The notes under the pieces are model-generated. The model saw only the letters and a program-made list of their open reading frames with translations, had not been told where the DNA came from and made no database searches. A DNA stretch of 64,000 bases, taken from assembly GCA_946558695.1 (NCBI GenBank), contig CAMNTQ010000001.1, positions 1 to 64,000 on the forward strand, given 5' to 3'. Shown here piece by piece: positions 47,700-56,411 of this stretch. This DNA is from an uncultured Lachnospiraceae bacterium. GTDB taxonomy: Bacteria > Bacillota > Clostridia > Lachnospirales > Lachnospiraceae. Within the stretch, counting starts at the first letter, position 1, and each line of letters opens with the position of its first letter. Position numbers and translations under genes: made by a program.

Positions 47700-49613
47700 C
47701 CTGCCTGCCTCATTATCATGTAAATCTGGTTCATAACCCACCTTAGAAAATACACACTTCTGAAAGTCTGCAATCAGTTCCTTGATCTCCTCTTTTGTTT
47801 TGATGATCAAATAAGGTCTAAGCGGATCCTCCGCCGGTTCTGCCAGTCCCTTTTCTATCATCAGGCGAATATATGGCAGGACTGCTTTCTTCGACTTCAA
47901 ATATCCTGCTTCCGTAAGTTTCGCCGACAAATACCTTGCAGAGATAAAGCCGCGGTTATCTTCGTATATTAACTTCATAACTTTCAGGATGATCTCATTC
48001 TCACTCCGATTTAATGCCTCTGCGGGACTATATTGTATAAATGCGGTAATACCGTATTTTAACCCGATTTCGGGCAGGCCACTTTCATCGACCTCGATTT
48101 TCTCAATAAGAATTTCTATATCTTTTCTGTTCAACGTTCCGTTTTTTATGATCTCATCAATAACCTCAAGAGCAGTTGTCAGCTTTTTCTTTACGTTTGC
48201 CGTTTCAGATACGGACTCGGAAAGCTCCTGTAGTTGCTGTTCTAACGAATGAATACGCGCCAAAATATCATTCTGCAAAGAATCATATCCCTCCGCGATC
48301 AATTCTTGATTTCCCCCATGAAAAGCCAAGTCCTTGATTTTTTGAGCAAACAAAGATCTTAACTGCCTTTTCTGACCTTCGATCATTTCCCTGACTGCTG
48401 CCCTCTCCTCTTCTGCAGATTTTTTTTCTATCCCGAAATCTTTCAGATCATAGGCAGCAATCATCTCACACAAAGAATCACGGCAAAGACGGATATAATT
48501 TATCATATCTTTCATCAAATCGTTCTCTTCAATCAGATGTGCTTTCCGGCAATATCTTTTACCCTTTGTATTATAAGTACTGCAAATATAATATTTTCGT
48601 TCTCTGCCGGACGTTTTACGGACAATAGGCGTAAGACGGCTTCCGCAATCTTTGCAGAACAGACATGTTCCAAAGGGATTGGCAGTTTTTGTTCCCATCC
48701 ACGGTCTGTGGCTCCCACGGTAATTTGTTTTTACGCGTTTTGTCTTCATATCCTGCACCAGTTCAAAAGTCATTTTATCAATAACAGGCTCGTGATGATT
48801 CTCAAAAATATATTGTTCTTTTTTCGGAACCCGTTTGTCTTTTCCATGCACCGCGGCTCTTGCGCGTTTATGGAGACGATAAGTCCCAATATAAAAATCA
48901 TTGTCCAATATACTCTTTACCATACTGTCAGACCATTCCAAAACCACCCTCCTTTTACTTATCCTGCCTTCAGAAAGTTCTCGCTCATGACGGGCAGCAG
49001 ACGGTGTAGGAATAAAATGTTCTGTCAGGTACGCAGCTATTTTTCTATATCCCAAACCTTGCATATAGAGTTCATAGATCTGTTTTATCTGTTCTGCTTC
49101 ATTTGGTACGATTTCAATAATCTCTTTATTCTTTTCATTTCTCTTATACCCAAATGGTACATGTGTCAGAAGTGTTCCCTCTTTTTGGCGCGCTCCCAGA
49201 ACACGCCGGATTTTCTTACTGGTATCTTTCACATATTTTTCATTATACCACGTTTTAATTCCTATCACATCATCATCCGGCGAGCAGGAATCATAATTAT
49301 CATCAATCACTATCAGGCGTTTCCTGCGTTCTTTAAATTCATCCAACAGCAGTAATACTTTTGCGTTGTGACGTCCAAGTCTGGAAAAATCCTTGACAAA
49401 TACCAAATCAATATCTTTCTCCAGATCATCCATCAGCCTATTAAATCCGGGCCGGTCAAATTTATAGCCGGACACCCCGTCGTCTTCATACCAGCGGTCT
49501 ACGACTAAATTCTGCGAAGCAGCATACTGGCTGATGATCAATTTTTGGTTTTCAATAGAAATATAACTGCGTTTATCATCATCTTTTGACAGCCTTACAT
49601 ATCCTGCGTTCAT
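47676..49613 (-). CDS. Large serine recombinase (resolvase + recombinase + zinc-ribbon domains)
   Basis: NAGYVRLSKDDDKRSYISIENQKLIISQYA; FVKDFSRLGRHNAKVLLLLDEF; CLFCKDCGSRLTPIV...YYICSTYNTKGKRYCRKAH; the last 7 codons are derived from the host side of attL. Confidence 0.96.
   Translation of the reverse strand: MNAGYVRLSKDDDKRSYISIENQKLIISQYAASQNLVVDRWYEDDGVSGYKFDRPGFNRLMDDLEKDIDLVFVKDFSRLGRHNAKVLLLLDEFKERRKRLIVIDDNYDSCSPDDDVIGIKTWYNEKYVKDTSKKIRRVLGARQKEGTLLTHVPFGYKRNEKNKEIIEIVPNEAEQIKQIYELYMQGLGYRKIAAYLTEHFIPTPSAARHERELSEGRISKRRVVLEWSDSMVKSILDNDFYIGTYRLHKRARAAVHGKDKRVPKKEQYIFENHHEPVIDKMTFELVQDMKTKRVKTNYRGSHRPWMGTKTANPFGTCLFCKDCGSRLTPIVRKTSGRERKYYICSTYNTKGKRYCRKAHLIEENDLMKDMINYIRLCRDSLCEMIAAYDLKDFGIEKKSAEEERAAVREMIEGQKRQLRSLFAQKIKDLAFHGGNQELIAEGYDSLQNDILARIHSLEQQLQELSESVSETANVKKKLTTALEVIDEIIKNGTLNRKDIEILIEKIEVDESGLPEIGLKYGITAFIQYSPAEALNRSENEIILKVMKLIYEDNRGFISARYLSAKLTEAGYLKSKKAVLPYIRLMIEKGLAEPAEDPLRPYLIIKTKEEIKELIADFQKCVFSKVGYEPDLHDNEAGRRYAGNGI
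47691..47727 (-). other. attL: host half plus one attP arm (ATGTAAATCT at 47718-47727, core at 47700-47701)
   Basis: Comparison with 50852-50890; arm-to-core spacing exactly 16 nt. Confidence 0.85.
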
Positions 49614-49676
49614 ATATATTCTCCTTTATATGATTTACATCATTAGTACAATATAAATATGAACCGTATCTTATAT

Positions 49677-49862
49677 TCAAATATAAAAATCACTCTTATA
49701 ATTATTTTTGATAAGTGCTTTCAGACCATCTTGTATATTCTTTTTCCCGTCCCGATAAATTACAACCCGGAAACCCAAACCGGTATATTTCTTTTTCTCC
49801 TGTAATAAAGCATCTTCATTCTGAAAATCTGATCTCCAGAGATAATATGCAGGTTTTGTCAA
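49677..49862 (-). CDS. 61-aa protein upstream of the serine recombinase; candidate accessory/directionality factor
   Basis: MTKPAYYLWRSDFQNEDALLQEKKKYTGLGFRVVIYRDGKKNIQDGLKALIKNNYKSDFYI; same strand, 63 bp upstream of the recombinase start. Confidence 0.6.
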   Translation of the reverse strand: MTKPAYYLWRSDFQNEDALLQEKKKYTGLGFRVVIYRDGKKNIQDGLKALIKNNYKSDFYI

Positions 49863-49910
49863 TGTTTCGCTTCCTTTCAGAGTTACCTTATAAGTAATCT
49901 ATGAAGAGCT

Positions 49911-50687
49911 TTAACAATCTTGCCTGTCCGTCCGGTACTTTTTAAGAGATTCCAAAAGTGCCTGTCTTGCTTTTTTTACCTCTTCCTTGTCAGTTCTTAT
50001 AATGCTGTACTCACTAAAACATGAAAGTCCCATGTTGATGTCCGGTTTCCGGTATACCATCCCGCTGTCTATCATCTGCTTTCCAGACATATGAAAACTC
50101 AACACATGTGTCCTCTCCACCATCTGCCTGATAACCCCAGCGTTCACCCCGCTGCCTGCCATAACCTCAATCTGATCCCCTGCCTTGGAAACCAACCGCT
50201 CAAGGACCCTTATGCCCTCTGTGCATACTGCTGCCTGCCCCGAGGTAAGAATCGTATCAATCCCCAGCCCAACCGCCTCTTCCAAAGCCTCATAAGGATC
50301 TCTGCATACATCAAACGCCCTGTGCATTGTAAGTTTCATGGGTCCTGCACATTCTCTGAGCGCCCTCATCTGTTCCATATCCATACTCCCATCTGCTTTC
50401 AGACATCCCACAGCTATTCCGTCGGCTCCTAACTCGCCAAACATTAAAATATCTTCTTTCATCATCTGAAATTCTGCATCCGTGTACAAAAAATCTCCAA
50501 ATCTCGGACGTATCAATACCCTTAACTCTATCTCACATATATCTCGGATCTGCTTAAACTGACTAACACCGGGAGTTGTCCCGCCAATGATAAGATTCGA
50601 ACAGACCTCAAGACGGTCTGCTCCTCCTGCCTGCGCATTCAGGGCAGATTCTACAGAATCAACACATACTTCTAAGTTTGGTTTCAT
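49911..50687 (-). CDS. cutC: CutC family TIM-barrel protein (copper homeostasis annotation)
   Basis: LEVCVDSVESALNAQAGGADRLEVCSNLIIGGTTPG; RVLIRPRFGDFLYTDAEFQMMKEDI; LTMHRAFDVCRDPYEALEEAVGLGIDTILTSGQ; EVMAGSGVNAG. Confidence 0.93.
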   Translation of the reverse strand: MKPNLEVCVDSVESALNAQAGGADRLEVCSNLIIGGTTPGVSQFKQIRDICEIELRVLIRPRFGDFLYTDAEFQMMKEDILMFGELGADGIAVGCLKADGSMDMEQMRALRECAGPMKLTMHRAFDVCRDPYEALEEAVGLGIDTILTSGQAAVCTEGIRVLERLVSKAGDQIEVMAGSGVNAGVIRQMVERTHVLSFHMSGKQMIDSGMVYRKPDINMGLSCFSEYSIIRTDKEEVKKARQALLESLKKYRTDRQDC

Positions 50688-50763
50688 ATCCAGCCTCTTT
50701 TCCTATTTCTCATATAGTAATGGTATCTCAATCAAATCATAAGATATTTGTCCAATTTACTTA

Positions 50764-50769
50764 ATTATA
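50764..50769 (-). promoter_or_regulatory. Possible -10 box (TATAAT) for the element's cutC gene
   Basis: TATAAT on the minus strand about 75 bp upstream of the cutC ATG, inside the element; the -35 (TTCATT, 17-nt spacer) is weak. Confidence 0.35.
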
Positions 50770-50851
50770 ACAGAGCAAAAAATAAAAATGAAGCACCACT
50801 TTCTCACTGCCCATGCTATCGACCCAGCCGCATAATATAATCATCGTTTCA

Positions 50852-50890
50852 AGATTTACATAGTACGCTGGTGAACACCCTTTCTTCCTC
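50852..50890 (-). other. attR: attP arm (AGATTTACAT at 50852-50861) plus core (50878-50879) and host SBP sequence
   Basis: Comparison with attL; symmetric 16-nt spacing. Confidence 0.85.
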
Positions 50891-51131
50891 CAAGTACATC
50901 CTTACCTTTTAAATCTTCCCATTTGAAGTCCGGCATCTCCTTACGTGCTACAAGAAAATTCCCGGCACGCTGAGTAAGCTGGGCAAAGTTAACAACATAA
51001 TCGTTAGCGCCTTCATTGTAAGTATAAATAGAAGCCTCTGAACCCATAAACCCGATATCAGCACTGCCGGAAATAACGGCTGTCATTGTCTTATCAGCCC
51101 CGAATGGAATGCTAAAATTAATACAAGACAA
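50880..51131 (-). pseudogene. Middle fragment of the same ABC substrate-binding protein, bounded by attR and by the prophage end
   Basis: FGADKTMTAVISGSADIGFMGSEASIYTYNEGANDYVVNFAQLTQRAGNFLVARKEMPDFKWEDLKGKDVLGGRKG joins to GMPEMVFEY at 47.7 kb. N-terminal part is missing; homology limit toward 51131 is uncertain. Confidence 0.85.
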
Positions 51132-51143
51132 TTTTATGTACGC

Positions 51144-52583
51144 TTATACTTTCTTAAGCTTCCCAGTCTTCGCCAGCTTCACAAGCTTCAGATTCTGGGT
51201 TTTGCTTCCCTTGTAGTTCCTGATTCCATTCTTAGACGCTACCGGCTTCCGCTTCATGTAAGTGTCTCTGAACTTCGCCGGTACACCAATGGCTTTAAAA
51301 ACCTCATCTATCCTTTCTGATTTCCCGGTATACTTTTTGTAGCAGCCCGCGGATCCGGATGAAGAACTTCCCGCAGATGTTCCGGATGTCTGGCCGTTTC
51401 CTGCCGATGTCTGGCTGCCGGCCGATGTACTGCTTCCGGATACGTCATACTTTGTCAGGCTATACTTCTTAATAAGGTTGCAGATTTTCTCAATATAATC
51501 CGGAGAAGTTGCATATCCGCCATCCTTGATGACAGTGATCGCCTTCTTATAGCTTGTCTCACCCTTGATTCCCTCATACCGTTTCTTCTTGCCGTTCATG
51601 GCGCCGAGCAGGTATGCGCTGTGATCTGCGATAGACTTTGCAATATCAGGATACTTCCGGAATTCTGCCGTGACTGTAACATACTTTCCGTTCACGTGCT
51701 CCTTTGTGGGTTTCTTATATACAGACTTTCCGTCCCAAGCGGAATCCGGCCAGTTATTCCCGGAAAGATTCCTCTTCATCCCGAAACAGTTATTTGCTGC
51801 CTGTGCAAGCTCTGATCGGCCGTAATCGGATTCCAAAATAAACTGCGCCAATGATACGGACGCGAGAACCCCCGTCTTTTTCTGGTCCGCCGTGAAGAGC
51901 GGGCCGACCTTCTTAATGATATCCGCCACATTCATATTCTTTAGATCAGACGCTTTCAATGCTTTGCTGATAACGACTCCTGTACCAACATTTGTTCCAG
52001 TGTCATCCCCTGCACTTAAGGACAGCTTGCTCCAAAACTCACTTTTCCACTTCTCATCCCTTTCATCCGTCCCGCACCAGTAAGCAGGGCAGCTCTTTCC
52101 ATTTACATCAAAATGCCGGATTACATTTTCAGCAGGGACACCGTACTTCTTCATCAGGTCTTTTGTAAGCTCCAGCGCAATCCCGATCGCGGCCTCAGTA
52201 GGATAGATTTTCTTGTCCTTCCTGTCATCACACAGCTCAATACTGATGCTGTTGCTGTTCGTGCACTTTCCGTAGAACTTCCCGCCTCCCGTTGTCTTGC
52301 AGTTGCTGTATTTACTGCCGCCAACCGAATACGCGGTATAATCGTCCGGGACAGACTGGGTAACGCTGTCTGAATCTACAAAGTAATGCGCTGATGCCTT
52401 AACGATGTTATTGTGAAAATAATTTCCATTTCCCTCATCCGTATCTCCGTCATTCGCCGTATAGTGGATGACGATATATTTCACCGCAGAAATCTTCCGG
52501 CTTGCGCCGTAGTTCTTTCTATTGGCAAGCTTCTTTTTCAATTTGTATGCCATAACTGCTCCTTTCTTCGTGCGACGTCGCAC
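51144..52583 (-). CDS. Phage endolysin: N-acetylmuramoyl-L-alanine amidase plus glucosaminidase-type domain
   Basis: KYIVIHYTANDGDTDEGNGNYFHNN...HYFVDSDSVTQSVPD; VSLAQFILESDYGRSELAQAANNCFGMKRNLSG; Ser/Gly-rich linker. Confidence 0.9.
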   Translation of the reverse strand: MRRRTKKGAVMAYKLKKKLANRKNYGASRKISAVKYIVIHYTANDGDTDEGNGNYFHNNIVKASAHYFVDSDSVTQSVPDDYTAYSVGGSKYSNCKTTGGGKFYGKCTNSNSISIELCDDRKDKKIYPTEAAIGIALELTKDLMKKYGVPAENVIRHFDVNGKSCPAYWCGTDERDEKWKSEFWSKLSLSAGDDTGTNVGTGVVISKALKASDLKNMNVADIIKKVGPLFTADQKKTGVLASVSLAQFILESDYGRSELAQAANNCFGMKRNLSGNNWPDSAWDGKSVYKKPTKEHVNGKYVTVTAEFRKYPDIAKSIADHSAYLLGAMNGKKKRYEGIKGETSYKKAITVIKDGGYATSPDYIEKICNLIKKYSLTKYDVSGSSTSAGSQTSAGNGQTSGTSAGSSSSGSAGCYKKYTGKSERIDEVFKAIGVPAKFRDTYMKRKPVASKNGIRNYKGSKTQNLKLVKLAKTGKLKKV

Positions 52584-52609
52584 AAAAAGAGGACGCTGTC
52601 ATGCGTCCC

Positions 52610-52903
52610 CTACTCTGCCTTGTTCAACTGTTTAATGATCTGATTTACATATGTACTTAGTCCGGCCACCAGAATACCCTGCGTGACCGCGGCAAATACT
52701 CCTGCAAACGCTGCCTGTGCATCTTCAAACTGGTGAACGGAAGCCACCCACAGACCGCAGATAAATATGCCAATCACACCTAAAATAAGCGGAATGTACT
52801 TATCTTTCAGAAATGCCGCCTGCTTAAACCACATTCCCAAAAAGTACAATACGATCGCTACGATCATCAGCTCCGGTTTTACATAATTTACAATCTGTTC
52901 CAT
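52610..52903 (-). CDS. Phage holin family protein
   Basis: Small multi-TM protein (IVAIVLYFLGMWFKQ; YIPLILGVIGIFICGLW; FAAVTQGILVAGLSTYV) adjacent to the endolysin. Confidence 0.8.
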   Translation of the reverse strand: MEQIVNYVKPELMIVAIVLYFLGMWFKQAAFLKDKYIPLILGVIGIFICGLWVASVHQFEDAQAAFAGVFAAVTQGILVAGLSTYVNQIIKQLNKAE

Positions 52904-52904
52904 C

Positions 52905-53114
52905 TTATTCTTCCTTCCTTTCTAAATCTTCTATTCTGTGATTTGCCACTTTTATTTTTTCTTCTAATAAATATGTTCGTTCAATCACAGAATTGTGTTT
53001 TTCCACCTTTTTTTCTAACTGCTCTATCCTGTACTTGATCAACTGGGTACCGCCGAAACTTCCCGCCAGCGTCCCGATCAGAGACAGGATAGCAACTAAT
53101 ACCGTATCCGGCAT
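52905..53114 (-). CDS. Small phage membrane/coiled-coil protein (XhlA-like, lysis-associated)
   Basis: N-terminal TM followed by coiled coil, next to holin. Confidence 0.55.
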   Translation of the reverse strand: MPDTVLVAILSLIGTLAGSFGGTQLIKYRIEQLEKKVEKHNSVIERTYLLEEKIKVANHRIEDLERKEE

Positions 53115-53203
53115 ACCATTACCTCCTTCCTGTTATTTTTTTCATAAAAATAAGACCTCTACGGTCTTGCTCTGATCTCCTGCATATATTCTCCTTTTAT
53201 GAG

Positions 53204-55627
53204 CTATGCCTTAACATACAAAACCTGCCAATTAATTGTCCATGTTACAGCTTTTGTATAAGTGTTCCTCCCATACATATAGGCTACATTGCTTTTAACA
53301 GAAACTTCACGAACATTGACAAATGTCGATGCCGTTCCAGATGTTGCAAACCCTACAATTCCTATCGCTGTATATCCTGATTTTGCCACATTCTTTGTTG
53401 CTGTGAATGCCGAAGATGCGGCAGCGTTCACAGATGATGATGTTGTTTCGACATAAATCAAATTTGACTTGCCTGAGAGTGTATTGCTGATAGATGTGTC
53501 TGTTCTCTTAAGCTTTTCTATCTCCTCTCCTACGTGTATCCCATATTTTTCCAAAAAAATATCTCCTGGCTCTGTATCTCCCGAGTCATCCGTTCCTACT
53601 ATGACATCTCCGTAAACAGTTGCGCCCCCTTCTATTGTCAGGCCGGGCCTCAAAGAATTCCCGCTGTTGATATTGGTTTGTTTTTCAACTCCGGCAACCA
53701 GCGATAAATATCTTGTCCCCATGGCGGTTCCTACTGTTTTCACCTGAACCAGCTTCACAGGGATCTTATTTGTTTTATCCCCATCAAAATAAAAATTGAT
53801 GCCTGTATTCACATAGATTTCACTTGCTATTACACTCCCTTCAAAGTTACCGGTCGCTCCGATCAGTTTCGCTCCAGTGATCGTTCCTGTAGCCGTGATG
53901 TTCTGTGCAAACAAATCATTCACATCAATTTTCTCCGCTGTGACTGCATGAGCTTCCAGCTTATCTGTTGTGACGGCTCCTGACGCGATTTTATCCGTTG
54001 TGATCGCCCTTGCAGCTACCTCCTCTGCCGTTATTGTCTCTGCCGCTATCTGGTTTGCTGTGATACTTCTTGCCACGATGTCAGTACCGTTCAGATATTT
54101 CTGATACACTTCATCCGCAAGCTCTGCTGCTGACAACCCGCTGCTCTCCACATTTAACTGGTATACAATGGAATCCTTGCCTGTCACAAGCAGTCTGTCT
54201 ACTGACAAGGTGCCCGCTGTGATCACATCGGCATTTATCCTGACTCCATTTAGCATGCCTGTAATAAATCCATCTACGATCGTGACATTCGTTAATATCC
54301 CTATATCGGCAAATAGCTTTCCTACATTTTCCACAGACACATTGGAAAAATCAATTTTGGCATACCCAAGCTCAGCTACTTTCGATTCCAAGTTTATCGT
54401 ATTGATATAATCTGATTGTATTCTGTTGACTTTTGCTGATACCGCTAATATATCGTCTATCGAAGCATAATTTGCTTCAAGATATTCTACAGTGATTTCC
54501 ACAGAAGTGATATGATCCACCCGGATTCTTAAAGCTTCCAATTCCTCAATACTGGCGCTTTTCGCTATCAATACGCCAATCTTTGCAACCGAAGCTTCCA
54601 ACCGTTCTTGGAACTGCGCCATCGGTCCCTTATAATCAATTTCTGACTCTGTTTCTGAATATCCAACACAGGAAAATGCCGCCGACACACCGCCATCATA
54701 CTGGAATTCCAGCGTCATTAACGGTACGTTATATGCATTTCCTTTTGTATCGTATACCTCTACTATATCCCACGGATCCAGCCTGATATCCCCGATCGGC
54801 ATATTAACGCTTGACACCGTATAGGTAAAACCGCCGATGCGTCCATATACTTCATCAAGTTCACTCTGCGTCATAAATGGATTTGATATGGATATCCCCT
54901 GTGTCCCTGCTCCTATCATTATGGATACCGCATTACCTTCTTCGTTCTGGCCTGTCGCACAGAGAATGTGGCCCAGAATAAATGAGTTCTCATCATGAGA
55001 AAAACCATTTGTATTATTTGGAGTTATTTTGTACCCTTCTATTTCTGTCCACCAATGGAATTGTATAATCCCTTTTCTGCTGACATTCGCAAATTTCCCA
55101 TACATCTGGGCGATATACATCAATACCTCCCGGCAGGTGTACCCTTCTGGTTTATTCATTGGCAGCACCGCCAGACCTGTCGTATCAATCGGGACCCCTG
55201 TCTGCGCAGAAATATCTTCCAATACTGTAATTGTATTAACAACAGATAAAGCGCATGTATATATGCCCGAAAGCTTCATCATGCGGTCATAGCCGGTAAA
55301 CTTCGTTTTCCCATTATCAGCAGCCGGTTTCTCCGGGGTAAAATAACCTACTGGGATGTACTCAAAACTTTCCTCCATCAACAGGCCCATCTCCAGCTTC
55401 CATTCCTTTCCGGCCAGCTTTATTTCCGGCTCCGCCATCTCTACTTCAATCCGCTGCGAGATCGTACTGCCGATTGTAATCGTGTCCCCGTTGTTGGAGC
55501 CTCCGTAAATGCCAATAGAATGGAACCCGGAATCAATGACCTCATTCCCGCTTGTGAGCCTTGCATGAAACGTTCTTCCGCTTTCTGTTATCCTTTCGTT
55601 GAATAAGTCTGATGACTGCAAGTACAT
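53204..55627 (-). CDS. Phage tail/minor structural protein (receptor-binding or tail-tip candidate)
   Basis: 807 aa downstream of tape measure; ITANQIAAETITAEEVAARAITTDKIASGAVTTDKLEAHAVTAEKI repeats typical of tail fibres. Confidence 0.75.
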   Translation of the reverse strand: MYLQSSDLFNERITESGRTFHARLTSGNEVIDSGFHSIGIYGGSNNGDTITIGSTISQRIEVEMAEPEIKLAGKEWKLEMGLLMEESFEYIPVGYFTPEKPAADNGKTKFTGYDRMMKLSGIYTCALSVVNTITVLEDISAQTGVPIDTTGLAVLPMNKPEGYTCREVLMYIAQMYGKFANVSRKGIIQFHWWTEIEGYKITPNNTNGFSHDENSFILGHILCATGQNEEGNAVSIMIGAGTQGISISNPFMTQSELDEVYGRIGGFTYTVSSVNMPIGDIRLDPWDIVEVYDTKGNAYNVPLMTLEFQYDGGVSAAFSCVGYSETESEIDYKGPMAQFQERLEASVAKIGVLIAKSASIEELEALRIRVDHITSVEITVEYLEANYASIDDILAVSAKVNRIQSDYINTINLESKVAELGYAKIDFSNVSVENVGKLFADIGILTNVTIVDGFITGMLNGVRINADVITAGTLSVDRLLVTGKDSIVYQLNVESSGLSAAELADEVYQKYLNGTDIVARSITANQIAAETITAEEVAARAITTDKIASGAVTTDKLEAHAVTAEKIDVNDLFAQNITATGTITGAKLIGATGNFEGSVIASEIYVNTGINFYFDGDKTNKIPVKLVQVKTVGTAMGTRYLSLVAGVEKQTNINSGNSLRPGLTIEGGATVYGDVIVGTDDSGDTEPGDIFLEKYGIHVGEEIEKLKRTDTSISNTLSGKSNLIYVETTSSSVNAAASSAFTATKNVAKSGYTAIGIVGFATSGTASTFVNVREVSVKSNVAYMYGRNTYTKAVTWTINWQVLYVKA

Positions 55628-55646
55628 TCCGCTTCAGTCCTTTCCT

Positions 55647-56000
55647 CTATCCGATCATGAAGTCGATCGCTTCCAGTTCTCCGACAGTCAATTTGTCAAA
55701 TTGAGCGTGCTCACATCTTTCTAATATTTTAAAATCGACCTTCTGTATATCGCAATTAATTTCCGTGCCCAGAAGTTCCGTTACTTCCTTTAAGAAATTA
55801 TTTTGTTGCTCTTCTGGATTTTCCCCCTTTTTCAACTCATACTTTTCTTCTACTTCAGTAAGCTGCTCATTGTATGCGTTTGCATAAGGCTGTAATTTTT
55901 CATAGTTCAATTTTAGTGCAAATGCCAGCTTCACCGGAAGCTTTTTATCTTTTAACTTATCCTTCGCATTAAAATAGTTTACAATATTTCTGTTTGTCAT
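55647..56000 (-). CDS. Phage hypothetical protein (DUF1617-like)
   Basis: Position in tail module; helical MTNRNIVNYFNAKDKLKDKKLPVKLAFALKLNYEKL. Confidence 0.55.
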   Translation of the reverse strand: MTNRNIVNYFNAKDKLKDKKLPVKLAFALKLNYEKLQPYANAYNEQLTEVEEKYELKKGENPEEQQNNFLKEVTELLGTEINCDIQKVDFKILERCEHAQFDKLTVGELEAIDFMIG

Positions 56001-56011
56001 CTCTGACCTCC

Positions 56012-56365
56012 TTATTTCTGAATCAGGTCAACACCCGTTCCCACATAGTCCGGCAAACCTTGTGCATAAGAATAGACAGGATATGTCGGAGCTCCGGCAT
56101 ATACCTTTTTTGTCGTTTCTTTATTATTGTTCGCTGGATCAAGATACGTGCACTGAAAGAAAGCTTTTGATAAATGCTTATCTATCTTTGTTGTCTCCGC
56201 TGCACTCAATGACGGCCATTGAATTTTAATCGTCACTTTAATAGCAACAAGATCCCCTTCCATATCTCCCGAATCTACTCGCCCGGTATTTTTAGACCAT
56301 ATTTTCTCCTTATTCACTTCCAGCTTCTGAGGTTCCGGCATTGTTTCTCCATCAAACTTAAGCAT
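56012..56365 (-). CDS. Phage tail-module protein (DUF6711-like)
   Basis: MLKFDGETMPEPQKLEVNKEKIWSKNTGRVDSGDMEGDLVAIKVTIKIQWP; directly downstream of tape measure. Confidence 0.6.
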   Translation of the reverse strand: MLKFDGETMPEPQKLEVNKEKIWSKNTGRVDSGDMEGDLVAIKVTIKIQWPSLSAAETTKIDKHLSKAFFQCTYLDPANNNKETTKKVYAGAPTYPVYSYAQGLPDYVGTGVDLIQK

Positions 56366-56411
56366 TTCTTTGCTCCTTCCATTTTTGAAAAGAGACACCT
56401 TTCGATGCCTC

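Larger units (their letters stand above)
47701..50878 (-). mobile_element. 3,178-bp integrated large-serine-recombinase element carrying a CutC-like gene and a 61-aa ORF
   Basis: Flanked by two halves of one SBP gene; core CC(+)/GG(-) at 47700-47701 and 50878-50879; removal restores the SBP frame; joined ends form AGATTTACAT-N16-GG-N16-ATGTAAATCT. Confidence 0.88.

Noticed and set aside
47132-47773. Intact SBP gene starting MQTFRSVYFLRW
   Set aside because: The first about 25 residues are out-of-frame recombinase/attP sequence; real homology starts at GGMPEM.
47676-49613. Serine recombinase as the integrase of the adjacent prophage
   Set aside because: The reconstructed attL/attR bracket only 47,701-50,878; host SBP sequence lies between attR and the prophage, so the recombinase belongs to the small element. 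The prophage integrase is expected beyond the right edge.
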